DNA from: Paragyromitra xinjiangensis
Lineage: Eukaryota > Ascomycota > Pezizomycetes > Pezizales > Discinaceae
Assembly: GCA_038503065.1 (NCBI GenBank)
Contig: JBCAMK010000002.1
Span: 2,046,001 to 2,110,000 of the forward strand
Direction: 5' to 3'
DNA: 64,000 nt
Under the pieces are notes generated by a model. It saw nothing but the letters and a program-made list of their open reading frames with translations. It ran no database searches and was not told the origin of the DNA. How positions within the stretch are numbered: the stretch's first letter is position 1; each line of letters opens with the position of its first letter. Below, piece after piece: positions 50,657 to 63,950 of this stretch. Position numbers and translations under genes: made by a program.

Positions 50657-53600
50657 TCACCACATATCGTCGCTGCCAGCTTTGTCGTGATTGTTCGTGT
50701 GCATCCCGCCTGCTCCTCTGTTGTTACCAGAAGAGTAATGTTTCGATGAGTGCCCCCCTCCACCCCCGCCATTGTGCTCTGATCGTTTTGATTCAGGGTG
50801 GTCGTAGTGGCCATTATTGCTCTCCTGTCTATCGCGCCGCGAAGCTCGGGACTGAGGTCTACTATCACTTTCATTGCCACTACCATCTGTGTATTCATAC
50901 ATCTGCGAGTCATCCACATAGTCGTTACCGCCTTTTGAAGATGCCTAAATTCATATAATGAAATCAGAATTTTGGATCCTCCCAACCCACCCTACACACG
51001 GAATTTGGAAACTCACGTCTTCGTATTGATAGTACTGATTCCCCTGCGGCTCTGCCTGTTGTTGACCCTGTTGATTCTGATACTGATTCTGATTCTCCCT
51101 AGCCTGTTTCTCACGATGGCGCTCCTCGCGGCTCGGTGACTGGCTCACAGTAGCTTGCTGCACCAAATGTGGTTGCGTCTGTTGAACTTTCGCAAGATAC
51201 GAGTACATGAAATTACTCAACAGTACTTGCTGATGGAGGGGTCTCCGTGGATTCGCAAGCTTCAGATGCGAAAGACGATAGATGGCCCGCTCAATATGTA
51301 TTGGGAACCGAGTGTAGTAAAAGTTCTGATGTGGCTGTTCACGTGAAGGATCCGGAGACGGGTTCCTAGATGAACTACTTTTTTGCTTGCTAGAAGTGTC
51401 ACCCCCAGACTTCTTTCGTGAACCTCCAAAGAACGATAATAATCCCCCCGACTCCTTCTCCTTCTTTTCTTCCCCTCGAGATTTACGTTCCTTTTCGTGC
51501 CTCTCCTCTGTCTTAACTCCAATCGGGTCGATAGTTATCACCTTCCCGGTATTACCTAAGTCTATTGACTTTTGGAGGAGATCTAATCGAGTGTTATCGT
51601 GCTTCTCCGTCAATTTCTCTGCCGGCTTTTCGGCTGTTTTCGGTCGTTTTTCCTTCCGCACTTTGTTCTTTTCCTCTCTCTCCTTCTCTCTTCTCTCTTC
51701 CCTCTCTTTCTCATGTTTATCCCTGGCTTTGTGTTCCGAATCTCCCAGCAACCATCCCCAACTAGATTTACGAGTTGAGGCCTCCCCAGCGCTCCCTGCA
51801 GAATCTGGTCTCTTTCTGTCCTTCGCATCCTTTGCATCAGGGCTAGTAAAGGGTACAGGCATAAGTTCGTTAGGTTTAACACTACTGGAAGGGATTGTCG
51901 GTGGTGCAACAGGATCATTTACTATCTCTGTCGTAGAACCCCCTGGCGTCTTTACCAATGGTGGTCGTTGCGGTTTTGAGGGCCTAGACGTCTGCTGGGT
52001 GGTCTCAAGCGAAGAATGTCGTTCCGGATGTACTGGCTTTTGTGGTTCTTCTAAAGGCGGGGGTGTCTCTACAATTCGAGGGACCGGAGGCGTAGGCTCA
52101 CTCACCCGAGTTCTAGAAGCGCCTTTCGGCGAGGAGGCTCTTCTCTTCTGTTTTGGCGGCGCTGATTTGTGTTTATTCTCGGCAACTGTGGTGTCCGACC
52201 GCGTCGTTGTAGGACCACCGGATAGATCGTCCAAAGAACCAGAAGGCGGTGCGGTGACTGGAGCCCTTTTGTTAGTAGAGCGTGCTGACTTCGGTGGTTG
52301 CTCTTCTGGCCCCTTCGAGCCAGAAAATTTGGATGGTATTGGAGGTATAGGCTCCGTTGATACCCTTTGCAACCCAAACGGCCCTGGCCTCCCGTTTATC
52401 GGGGATGATATGGGAGAATAATCTTCTGTATCGGTCTCTGAAGCCCTTGCCTGCCTTTTCGAGAACGGCATCTTCTCCCCCTTTCGCAGACTTCCTCTCC
52501 TATATGTTGTCCTGGTTGACCGTCGTAGACCAGCACCAGGCGCTGCTGCTGCCAATATTGGCAAATCTCCTGAGTAGCCATTAGAGTTTTGTTCACTCGA
52601 CACCCAAAAGTCAATATCCTTGGTAGCCCTACCTTCAGCGTTTCCTCTCCTCTCCACACTTAGTTTCCGCATAAGAGTATTCGGATCACTCATCAAATCC
52701 TCCAGCTGTAGATGTGGTGGTCCTTCTTTTCCCGATCGCCGCCTTTCTAAAGCCTCGATTCCGTCTCGGTATCCCTTTGCACCCTCGGAATGATCTATTT
52801 GCCTAGACAACATCGATTTCTTCCTCCGCAGTCCGGGGCTAGCGAAGCCCGCTCCATCCGGTGACAAAGATCCATCCCTTTCGGGCCTTCTTATCTCGTT
52901 TTTCTTAGCTTCCAAGTAGGCACTGAATTCCTTCGGGGCGAGCTCTGGATGTAGTCTGGCCGGTACCCAAAATACACTTCCAGGATCACCTCCATCGTCT
53001 GGGGGTGTAGAAGGTACAAAGGTGTTGAACGACGGCAAGTCCGGATCGGCGGTGGAAGTGACATCCATAGACATTCGGCGTAAGGCTTGGAGGTTGCTTA
53101 TCTCCTGAGCCACGGCAGCTGGATCAGACTCGTAGTCGGTATCGTTGAGGGGGAAGAATTGATTAGCAGTTTCGCTGGGGGACCGTGATGGAGATGGAGA
53201 CCGATGAGCCAGTGTGGGTGAGCCAGGTAACAGTTCGTTTCCCCGAGAGCCACCGCCGCTACCACCGCTCCAATCTCTCCCAGAGCCTCCTGCACCTGCT
53301 GCTGAAAACACGGAGCTGTGCCTGTTCTGGACAGGTCGAGAGGAATTCGAGTATGTGTCTGATGGAAGTATATAGCTCTGTCTTCGCCCGTCTTCATCTA
53401 TGTATTCGCCATACATATCCCCTATAGCCTCGGTAACATGGTGATCGGGGTCAATGGATAATCGTGAGCCATGGCTAGAGGTGAAGCCTCTAGAGTCGCG
53501 TGCTCGTGATGCAGTCTAAGCTAAAACATCAGCACGGATCGTCACGCTGGTGCCCACCCGGCTACTAAGCCGAAATTAGGAAGCGGGCTTAGGGGAAAGT

Positions 53601-53768
53601 GCGGAGGGGCTACGGGAGGAAGCTGAGGGGTTCAAGAAGGGGTGGAAGCTTATGGGAAATGATGAATGTAATGATGTTAACATGTACGATACATGTATGC
53701 ATTGGGGGGGTTGCACTTGGGGCATGTGTTGGTGGTTGCTTGTTCTTCACTCACGCACGCACCTTCAT
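50657..53768 (-). CDS. Zds1-like regulator of PP2A-Cdc55
   Basis: Minus-strand exons 51017-53515 and 50657-50944 are well supported. A 6-nt first exon (53763-53768, ATG AAG) is a tentative start that splices in frame across a 247-bp intron. Full length would be 930 residues. In yeast Zds1/Zds2 bind Cdc55 and steer PP2A during mitosis and polarity. Landmarks are HHVTEAIGDMYG near the N-terminus, SVFWVPARLHPELAPKEFSAYL (the Zds N-terminal signature), long P/S/K/E-rich disorder with a charged coiled coil, then the C-terminal Zds_C block NFYYTRFPIHIERAIYRLSHLKLANP ... LLSNFMYSYLAKV. The last exon adds a G/H/S-rich tail ending GSDDMW. The true start could differ, because the region before HHVTEAIGD has no other good ATG. 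Confidence 0.88.
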
Positions 53769-55942
53769 GGACGAGCGGCGGAATTATAGTCGAGGGGGGG
53801 GTGGGGGACAAGAAAGCGAGTGCCTGACCGCCGTGGGGCGTCCAAACTGACAGTGCCCAAGAAAGTCAGGCCCTGGTCATCTGCTGCTGATTGCTTGCTT
53901 GCTTGCGTCAGTTGCTGGTGTACCTGTGATGCTGGAAATCTGGGAGGCAGTGATCGTCGAAAAGGAGGCTGAAGAAGAGAGATGGAAGGAGGGAGGGGTG
54001 AAGGTTGAGTGAGGTACAGTGAAGCCAAGGAGGGGAATTCGCGGGGGGCGGCAGTAGTAGGCACTGGGTAGTATTTACTATAGGTATCGCGGTCGTAGGG
54101 CGTGGAGGTGACTGAGCCCTTTACACAACGTTTCCCCAGGTGCGTGGAAGGGAAGGCGAACCGAAATGGTAAGCAAGCAAGCAAAAGCGGGAATATTGGG
54201 GCAGCAAGTATCCAGATGGCAGATGGCAGATGTTCAACTGCAAGTGATCTAACGGGCGCGACAAAAAAGCGGCGAGTGACGGGGGTTCTCGCTAGTCTTT
54301 CTTCTTCCTCGACTTCTTTACCTTCCACTCACAACAACTATTCTCCGATGGAAGAAGACGAAGGGGGGAGGGTCTCCTGATATCCGTTCGCTACTGATAC
54401 TATTGCCCCTCCTGTTTCTGGTTGAATGCTAGGTACAGCACATAGCCTCATGAATAGCAGCAACGCATGGCCATACAAATAGAAAAGCACCCCATATCCC
54501 ATATTTAGGCGGGACCACTGGATTTCAGTTGCCGCTGCGGGGACTTTCCATTCCGGCATCTCCAGCGACTAACGCCGAGTCCCTTCAACATCCTTTGTTC
54601 ATCTCCTCGCAACATCACACTGATACTAAGGCACCATCTCGAAGCCTAGATTTAACTACACGTACCCACATGTGCTAGCCGTTTTCACAGATCCTGTATT
54701 GTATAAGCGATTGTCTGTGAGAAGCTGGTCACCATGGGGTAACCACGGACCCTGGCAGTGGAAGGCAGGGAGGGTTTTTCGCCGTCCTATGCGCCGTGGT
54801 GATCGATCCCACCCGCCGTCCCAATCGAAAAGAGGAGAAAAAAAACATCGCCACAAGCAATCCTAAATCTCTTGGATCTAGAACTTATAGGGCGCGAAAA
54901 TGAGGTTTCGCGCCAATACGCCGAATGTTTTGTTGGTAACAACGAAGACTGAGGCACCCTAGCCACCCTACTTCAATTTATTGGCCCAAGTTTTAGCGAC
55001 TCTCATTTGCTGAGTTGCCAATGTCTCACTTCTATAGACCTACTTTGCTCGTCAATAATAGGAGCATCACACTTTTCGCAAACCTTCAAAGCTCGCTACC
55101 ACAAGAGGCATCCTAGTGAAAATTGGGTCTTGCTGATTTACATGTACTTTCAATTCAAGTCTTAGCATCATGAACCCTCACTCGGATAGAGAAAGCGTGT
55201 GTAGCCATTGATAAAAAGAATACAAACTGTACAGGGTACGCAATCGAAATTTTATTTGACCTGCCGCCAAACATTATTTTCGCCCATATGCCAAAATTTG
55301 ACGGCGAGTAGGTCTCTTTTTAATGATTCCTCATTTACCATTTCCCCAAATCCTTACTCCAATTATCCTTTTTTAAACCCAGTATCAATAATATTCAATA
55401 GGCTCCGTTTCACCAACCCCTTCCGCAGCCCATCGCGCCGTTCCCTCTGCTAAATAATATTGTACAATGGGCGAAGCTAAGAGAATAAAATACAATGTCC
55501 ACCCTTACCTCTCAACCCTTGAAATAAAGGCTAAAAATCAAAGGAGAGAGATAAGTGTGTCCTTGTGGAAAATATGAACGGGAAGAAGAGTAAAGATGTT
55601 GAATGAATGAAAGCGGCTAAGCGAGCCAAAAAAGGTGAAGTAAATGAGGGAAGGAAAAGATATAATAGGAGGCAAAAATCAAGAAATCTGGTGCTATCCT
55701 AGATCAAAAAGATCCCAACGTAAAGATAAGCCAAAAAAGGAGCACGAAGCCTCCCATGCCGATTACGAAAAAGTTAAATAAATAAGGGGCAGTAATGGGG
55801 AGGGGCATGTGAAGAAAGAGAAACTAAAAAAAATCAAAGATTTTGTGCGTTCCATACACCCAGGACAAAAAACCGAACCTTCCCCGTCCTCCCAACCGCA
55901 CATAACGCCCAAACACAGATTCGAGGTTTACCTCGCGAAATA
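53769..55942. other. ZDS1-like promoter region and 3' flank of Zn2Cys6 gene
   Basis: Long CT/GA-biased leader (53770-54350) with upstream open frames, then AT-rich sequence. No gene supported. Confidence 0.45.
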
Positions 55943-58717
55943 TTACAAAAGTATCGATCCCAGATACCCATGCCTCTGCAACCGCTCCATGTCTAGTTGT
56001 TTGTTCACCGAACTCGTTGGTGTCCCTGTAGGGCTTCTCTCCCCAACTGCTAACTCTGCTAAATGCTGCAGGCTGCCGTGGCCGGGTGGTATTTCCGGAT
56101 TTGAGTTACCAAACCGCTCTTGTTTCCGCCTACTTATTAAGTCTTTGATCGCCACGTCCCACCCCAGGCTATCATCCCTAATAGCGATGCCCCTACGTTC
56201 CTCCAATGCGTCCGCCAGCTGTTGTATACCTTTCCATGCCTCATCTCTTGTTTCCGGAATTTCGCTTAACTCGACGAGAGTCAGGAGAGAAAATGCCGCG
56301 AAATGGTGATTGAGCGGTGTAATAGGCGTTTGAGGACTAGCTAACATAACCGCCACTTTCCGAGCCGGTTCTAGAAGTTGGTGTGGTTCTGCTGAATTGT
56401 GTCGTAGCGTCAACAGTTTGACGTGATAATATGCCACGTGAAGAAGGGTTAAAGAACCCCAAACGCCGTCCACACTTTCTCGAAAGCGTTCAAGCTCACC
56501 GCGGAGTATTCTTGAGATGAAAGGGTTGAACGACGTTGCTGATGCAGTTTCGTCTGCGGTAGCAAACGCTTCTGCAAGGTGCCCCAGAATGCAGGAGAGA
56601 CCTATTGGTCGGTCAATCCAACTATCGTTAAGCTCATATGTTCGTTTTCAGACTTACGTGCAATGTGAAATGGGGCCAAGCCAAGCAATTTTTGGTCTTC
56701 GGGCATAAAAACAACGCTTGAATCTGGGATAAATAACGGGCTTGATGTGCTTATTGCATGCCACCGATCCAAAACGATCAAAACAACCCATGCCCGTCTG
56801 CCAAGCTTCTCATCCGAGTCGGAATCCCCGGTCGCAAACTGTTCTCGGCATCGGCTGCTGTGTAACTTGAGATTGTATGCCAACCCAACGGCTGCGCCAA
56901 GCCATGCTGCCCTTGGCGGACCGAGTTGGCCGCGCATAGTCGCCGGCCCGTGATTATCGACTTCAAGGCCCATAAGTATCATTGTCTGCAGATACAAAAG
57001 ATTTGTAGGCATGGTTCTCACAGCAGGGTTTTCGAATTGAGATGCCACCATCAATTCACACACCCTCTTTGTGTTTGCCACTGGTGAGTTTGCTCGAAGA
57101 GCTGAAGCTGGATTTGTTCGCACAGTAGAATAAAGTGCTTCCAAAAAAGCTTCGCGTACGGCGATGGAACAATTAACTAGTCGTTGATGTAAACGCTCCT
57201 TTGAGTGTGGTAGTAATGGAAAAGTAGGATGTATCACTTCGTAATACCTGATATTGTTATTTTCAAAACACAATAAAATTTCCACCCACGCTGTGAAATC
57301 ACTTACTGGTCAATCGCTTCATCATCCCAGTCAAATCCACCCATATCAACCGGCGTTGAACTTGCTGCCGACCGCTGCAAGTCTGGCGCATCGAATGGAA
57401 AGCTCACACTCTGACGTCGCCCGCTAACATCTGACCCTCCTTTCCAATATTGCCCCATGCTAGTTGGGGATATAGTAGCTCTATATGCGGAGGAGTTTCC
57501 TTCAGCTGCCGATGAGGGAAGAAGAGGTGATTGATGAGGTGGTGGTTGATGTGTATGTGAAAGCGGAGGGGGGAGGGGTGGCGGGGGAGGGGGTTGCTGG
57601 GGGTGGGGGAGTTGCCGCTGCGGTTGGGATTCATGTTGTAGGAGCTGCGCTCGCTGCTGATGCTGATGTTGATTTGTGGGGTGGAATGAATCGATAGAAG
57701 GTAGTCGCTCACTCGACCTGCCTGTCGAGTTTGGTTGCGATAATGGTTGAAGGTGCACAGTTGACTGAAAATCGCTTGATGAAGAGAGAGTTCGTTTCCT
57801 TCCTTGTTTCTGCGCGCTTGGTGGCCCCGCTGGTGGGGGAGACGTCGAGTCAGATGGGCCTGGTGAATGGTCTCCTTCACCTGTCATACCCGAGCCGTAT
57901 GAATGTAGATCCCCAGTGGAAATGGAATTCTCAAGGGTGTTTAGTCTATCGGCCAATTCTTTGATGTAGCTAGGACGTATGATTGATTAGAGAGGAGCTG
58001 ATAGGTATACGAAAATGTGCTTCATCTTACCCTTTACTTGGCCCTCGCTTCATAGGCACCCTACTAAATGAACACTTTGAGCCTACTCGCTTACAGCTTG
58101 AGCACTGCTCCACCCCCGACTCCGAAGTCGCGTCGCAACGTATCTACACATTCGCTTAGCAAAGCTGCGCAGTGACGCAGACCGATCCCAGAAACTCGAA
58201 CCTTTTTGCGCCGACATTCATCACAAGCGCGTGACACTTTGGACCTCTTGCGCGGGGCCGTGTCGCCTGATATACCTTCTGGCCCTTGTGTCGAATCACT
58301 TAGCCCTAATGATACTGTCCTGGGTGAAATCGGCTGTCGCGGGTCGTTTACCAGAGCTCCTGATTGAGTCGCGCCGGGCATTGGCGAGACGATTGGTGGG
58401 AGACCACGCGGTATGCTTCGTTCTGAAGATGAAAGGAGCATTGAACCTGGCGGCGAGAGTCGCTGGTGATGCGAAAAGAAAGAGGTTGAATTCCCATCGC
58501 CCGGAGAATTGGTTGGGTTATATTGTTGACGTTGATCGTTAATCTGTGAGTGCGGATGGTGCGTATGTACGTTCACACGTGGAGTAGAAGACGACGGCGA
58601 CGAAGAAGCGAACAAAAGCGGACTTTTTGGCCGAGAAGAGCTGGCTGCAACTGCAGGAACCGTAGCCCCAGCAGCCGAGGTATGTGACGGAGTGGCTGCA
58701 ACTTCCGCCATTGCCAT
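55943..58717 (-). CDS. Zn2Cys6 transcription factor, Rgt1-like
   Basis: Five minus-strand exons: 58202-58717, 58031-58143, 57307-57969, 56658-57247 and 55943-56601, giving 846 residues. The zinc cluster is split by intron 1: CDECRRKK|IRC, then ten residues, then CSSCKRVGSKC (Cys 165, 168, 175, 186, 189, 196). It is followed by FSRVPMKRGPSKGYIKELADRLNTLE, which closely recalls the yeast glucose-responsive repressor Rgt1 (cluster plus RVPLKRGPSKG). A Q/P/H-rich linker leads to a fungal-specific regulatory domain of mostly helices (for example WLGAAVGLAYNLKLHSSRCREQF, LGRRAWVVLIVLDRWHA). Control of hexose transport or sugar response is inferred from that resemblance. The 5' region is a long C/T-rich leader. 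Confidence 0.88.
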
Positions 58718-61700
58718 GACAGAGCAGTGAGGATAACCGATCAGAACAATAACATAATTCGCCGAATACTTTTTTTATATATTATTCTTCTACTCTCCTG
58801 CGAGAAATCCAATAAAAATATAGTGTATGTACGCCTGTATGTATGGTATGTATGTACGCTGCGCGTGTTGCCCTATGCACTGTTTTTGCCTTGCCCTATG
58901 TGATATCTGGTGAACAGTAATTATATTCGGTGGGAGAGCGAATGGATGGAATGGGATGAGATGGATGGATGGATGGAGATATGAATGGCTGGGTGGTGGA
59001 TAGATAGTCAGAAGGAGAAGAAAGGTGGGTGGATCAGGGGACGGATGGCGTATCAGATCTACCTTCTCGAAAGAAGAGATGGGGCAAGAGCAGCAATAGA
59101 TGGATAGAAGGAGGATGGGAAGTAGAGAAGGCTGATGCGGATGTGGAAGCGGAGGAAAAGAAGGTTGAGGTCGATGATGATGGGGAAGCAGCAGAGGAGG
59201 GATGGAAGGGGACAGATCTGACAAGCCAAATGCAAGAGGGTGCGGGGGGGCTTTTTTGGGTTTCGGGAGAGCGAAAAACGTGGGAAAAATATGGGGAGAC
59301 CGGAAGAGGGGAAAAACGTCGTTGGGGGGTGAATGGACCCCAGAATTCCCCCGGGATTTCTGTTGCGCGTTGCTCGTTATGCAGGACGGCGCGCACGCGT
59401 GCTTTACTTACTTGTTTAATAGTACCCAGCACGTATATAGTGTGGTCATGTACCAATGGCGCAAATCGAATCGAACAAGCACAGCAGTAACAGGGCCTCG
59501 CAATGGGCAGAGGGGCTACTGCAGCCAACTCCCAGCAGAAGCAGCAGGGCAGGTTTCCAGCTGGCCCCGTGAGCCGGGAAGACCGAGGGCTACTTGTGTT
59601 AAATGGACAGAGTGCTGGGAAGGGGGAGGGGTGCGAGGATTGTGTGGGGACGGCAATTTCTTTGGGGGGGGGGAGAAGCCGCCGCAGGTCCTAGGGAAAG
59701 ACTCGTGAAGGTATGGGAAGAAAAAGAGATATGAGAAAAGGACCAAGGTAGGGAAACGGGAAGAGAGAAAACGGCAACCAGAAATCCATACACACAACTA
59801 ACGCACAGACTCTGCGATTGACACCGGAGAAAAACGGCGTATATGCAGGAGAAGAAGGATGAGGTCCTGAATGGAAGAAGATGAGAAGAAGCAGAAGATG
59901 TTCTTCTCATCCTCCAGTGGATATGGTTCCTCGCCCCTTCCTGGGCCCTCCAGAGGCCACCACCAGTAGGAACAAACGATGCACTGCCCGTGGCGCTGTC
60001 TCAAGCTGTGCCGGAGCCTCCCCGATAATCGGATGAGAAATATGTTGGAAGTACGGAGAAGTGGGCTGTAGGATCTCGGTACATAGGCGGAAGGCATACC
60101 TAAGTGGAAAATGACGGGGCACGGTGACGAGTTAGACGAAGGCTTGGAACGTTTGCATGGGAACACTGGGAAGGTGGGGTTAGGCTAGGGACTTTCTCGG
60201 ATCCGGGGGTTGGAACTACGGGTTGTCGTTGGTGTGGAGAAAAGTTGGAGTTGGTCCCAGTTGGACATGGCCCAAGAACTAAAAAGGTCACACTTGGTAC
60301 CACCGCTAACGACTTCATGTCATCAAGCTCCAGAGTCCCGGTTTCCCCGTACCGCGCCCTAATAAGCTTTTAAATTACTGCAAATTCAAGATAGAAACGT
60401 AGGCTGTTGGAGCGATAAATATCAGGCGCTTTCCTTCAAATTACTTCTTCAATTGTTGCTTATTTTTGCTTCAGCGATGGATCATGCAATAGGCGGATCG
60501 AGCCCCAGGAAGTCCGGGGTAACTGGCTCGCATGCTCGACGCCCCTCGCAAAACTCTACGGGGAAATGAAATGCAGTCCGGATGCATATGCACTCCTCGT
60601 TGTTTGGGTTACACGAAACTGGCAAGGAAACAAGTTAAAACCGAATGGGTTTTCGAGAGGACGCGAGACACGGCTCTTTTACCTCGGTGAATGATCGGCC
60701 GTTGTCTTCTTGCTTCCCGTCTCGCCGAATCGTCCCTTTTTTGTGAACCCTTCCGTTCGTGACAGTCAACACAGTTCGCGAGTCGCCCTCTGCAAATCGG
60801 AATACTGTGGTGTCTCGTGAGCCACGATACAAATTTCTGGGCTGGAAGGAAGCCAAGGCTTCCTGTGCAATGGCGATCTTTATCCGAACATGCGAGACCC
60901 TGTTGGCCGCTTAGTTGCATCCATGGCCGCCGACGGGTTGGGAGAGAAGTTCTTCCGTGGAGGCTCAATTCGCAAATAAGCAGCAGCCTCCGGTAGCGGG
61001 GAAAAGAGAATCACCGACACGCGCTATGTATGGCGATCTATATCAAGCAACCACCTGATCTAACCACCATGCGAGCAGTACTGGTTAAGTGCAATTTAGC
61101 AGTGTTTTAGCTACCGCAAACTCTGTCGGTTGGGACCGAATCGCCAAGGCGGGGAGGTGGGGAATTATTGGAGGTGGGATTCCTACCGGATTTGCTGCCA
61201 GTCAGCCGGATGAATTCACTGCCGAGTTCCGGATCTGGAGCCCTATGGAAATTCCAGTATCGCTGCTGGGCTCCTCTCCAGCGCAAAGCGACAAACTATT
61301 ATTACCATGTTTATTTCTAGAGCGCTGTTCGTTCACAGCTAATGACTTATTACACATAAAAAAGGCGAGTACCGATAGATTCCAAGAAGGAAAAGAAAAA
61401 GAGAACCCATTATATAAACGTTATCCAAATATGTGTTATCCCAAACAACGGACATCTGACAGGTCACTCGTGTCCCCATACCTCGCTTCCTTGTACCCGC
61501 AAATAATTTCCATCCTCATGACCCAGGCTCCAGCAAAAGAATTTTCCGCTTCGCCCAGTCCCTTCGTGGAAAGTGGGGTCCGTCAGCATCGAGAAGCCGT
61601 TTCCCCGCTGGAGGCCGAGCATGGCGAACTCAAGACGACGAGGATTCCCAGAAGAGCACCCACATGTTTCCGACTGAAACGGATCATCTGAACAGAGAAT

Positions 61701-63906
61701 TGCTAAATCGATTTACATTTTAGCCGGGAGGGGAAATTTGACATTAATGATTTCTTGCTATTACTAACTAACTGATTCTGCTTTGGTTTGATGGTATCCT
61801 TTTTGGGAGGGCGAATAAGAAATGCTTCATCGATACTTGGGGTGTGTGGCTATTTGCATCGACAGCTTCCGGCCAGGAAGAGCCTGAATGTTGCTCTTCC
61901 ATCCAGGATTTGTGACCCAAGCCGATGGCAAGCTAGTTCGGAATAATCGATTCCGGAATTTTAAGGGGAGAAGCCGGCGACGGGTCCGGACGCCTAGCGA
62001 TCGATGAAGTTAAAAATGAGGGGCATCATCATCACGCTTGTTTCGCAGAGCAACTTCGGCGTAAAGCTGTGACAGTCACACTCCTAAATCAACCTCTCAG
62101 CACGGAAACCAACTGATGGCAATCCCTAAGGCGGCAACACTTCGTATGTGCTTCGTGGACAGTGGCACTGGGAGCTCTGCCCCACGAAGTATGTGTACTG
62201 CATGTATTATACAAAAGCGATGGTAGTTACATCCAGGGCCAAGGTACAAGGAACATGTCATTGGTACATACATCTGCTCTACTCAGATACGCACACATAT
62301 CAGAGAATGGAGAAAAAGCCTAAGTCACCCCATTCAGAGACGGGAGTGCCGGCGCAGCGATCAGAGCTATTGTTATTCTCGCAGGGCTAGACATCGGTAA
62401 TGTACCTGACACGCATAGCATTGGTACACGAGAGATCGTGGGGACCAGAGTTTGTTGCCAGAAGTACTATTGTGTTCGATGATTGTGTTTGGCGGCTCCT
62501 GACGGCTGGTAGCGGTCGCTCGTCGTTGCGGCTAGATGGATGGAGTTTTCAACAGAACCAACTCATCCCCCGTCGCCGCCTGGCTTCACGACCGAGATCA
62601 AAACACATCAAGCCTGTTGTCATTGTTGTTATCGTCGTCGTCCCTGTCGCGTAAACACCGAATAGAAGCCTTTGCGTGCCATATTTTTGGCTTCTCTGGC
62701 CCGCCGTGGCTGTGTGGTGGTAACCAGAGAGAATAGCAGTTGCCACTCAGTGATTGGCCAACGTGGATCCAGAGGTGTCCATAATAGCCTGTCAGGCTGT
62801 CTCTCTGCCTTTCCTGCCGGCAGGCCTTCTCCTCTTTTTTTTCCTCCCCCACGCATTCTGTGTTTTTGGCGCTATCCCACGTTTGGCTGGGGCCTGTGAT
62901 TCCTGCCCTCTTTGGTGCGAAGCACGTTGTCTGGGTGTCAACATAAGGCCGCTAATACTGCCATTTCCGCATCATTTTGCTTTCGTTTCAGTTTTTGCCT
63001 CGCTTTGCTTAGCTGCTACTGCTGGAGGAAGAGGAGGTGGTGCCGTGCCGCAGCTCCAGCTAGGGCCCTCATAGGGTAGGGACTTGGCCTGGGCTGTCTG
63101 GAGGAGCAAGACTGGAGGGAGAGGAAAGTCGTAAGCAGAGGGCTGCTGCTGGCTGGGGCTTGTGCAGTCTGTTTTGTTCTTTTGCTCTCTCCACGCCCTT
63201 TCTTCTTCTGGATCAGGTTGCTTCTTTCTGGCTGCATTCACCGCCGGATTAACCAGTCAGCGAAAGGCTTGCCAGCGCGGCCTCTCCGCCAATCTGAGTC
63301 CACCATCCCATCCACCACAGTTCACCGATCCTTGCCCTTTCGCCTTTTGCGATTCCCGTTAAAGCTCCCGTTTCTCCCTGCTTCCGGGCTCTTCTTCTTT
63401 CCTCTTTCCTCTTCTTCTTCCCATTCCTACACCCTTTCCGCCCCTTGGATACTGAGAAGACACTACGGATTTTGGTGTTCCACTCGGACGTCCGCGTGAA
63501 CGCTTTCGAAGCCGGCGCCAATACGGCCCGTGCAAGGCGAGGGGCCATCAACCTTCAGAGCTGAATTGGTTTTTTTTTGTGTGGCGGCGTTTTGGGGTGT
63601 TTTGCTTTCAGTACTGTTCAGCGGGGCGTCAAAGTCAGTCAGTCAGTCGCTATAACCATTCTTCTCCGGCGACAAAGATATCCTCGAAAGTACTTTCCAT
63701 TTTTTTGTTCTTCAAACTACATACTACTTTTTCTTCCTTGTTCTAAAAAAAAACAATCCTACACCGTATCAAATCTATCTATCTATCTTTCTATCTTGAC
63801 CGGACTCGGCGAGATTGACTCCCAGAAAAGCGGTCAGACAGTGACCGTTTCTCTGTTCAGAAGAACCACCAAAAATTTCAATCACATTTTGAGATTTGAT
63901 CACACC
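58718..63906. other. 5.2-kb stretch without a supported gene
   Basis: 58718-59300 is the leader of the Zn2Cys6 gene with ATGG-type microsatellite (about 58942-58977). 59900-61000 has several overlapping minus-strand frames without domains. 61089-61691 is an open frame of 201 codons with no recognised family. 62500-63900 is C/T-rich and is probably the promoter and long 5' leader of the copper-fist gene at the right edge. Confidence 0.45.
63181..63187 (+). promoter_or_regulatory. TTTGCTC, match to the yeast Mac1 copper-response core
   Basis: A single seven-base match 764 bp upstream of the copper-fist ATG. Mac1-type regulators bind TTTGCTC; in this organism it is only a candidate autoregulatory site, and a 7-mer occurs by chance every few kilobases. 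Confidence 0.2.
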
Positions 63907-63930
63907 CCGCTCGACTATAACGTCGAGCGG
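63907..63930 (+). promoter_or_regulatory. Hairpin in copper-fist gene leader
   Basis: CCGCTCGAC, loop TATAAC, then GTCGAGCGG: a perfect 9-bp stem with a 6-nt loop, ending 20 nt before the start codon. It would sit in the mRNA leader and could slow scanning; no known element recognised. Confidence 0.5.
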
Positions 63931-63950
63931 CGTCTCTAGTTGCATTCACG

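Noticed and set aside
51387..52421. 344-codon open frame antisense to the ZDS1-like gene
   Set aside because: Mirror of a P/S/K-rich coding region; no domain, no start context.
53765..54328. 187-codon minus-strand frame upstream of the ZDS1-like gene
   Set aside because: Lies in the C/T-rich leader and promoter; composition follows the base bias, with no recognisable domain.
61089..61691. 201-codon plus-strand frame
   Set aside because: No domain, no family resemblance, poor codon bias; kept as part of the gene-free stretch.
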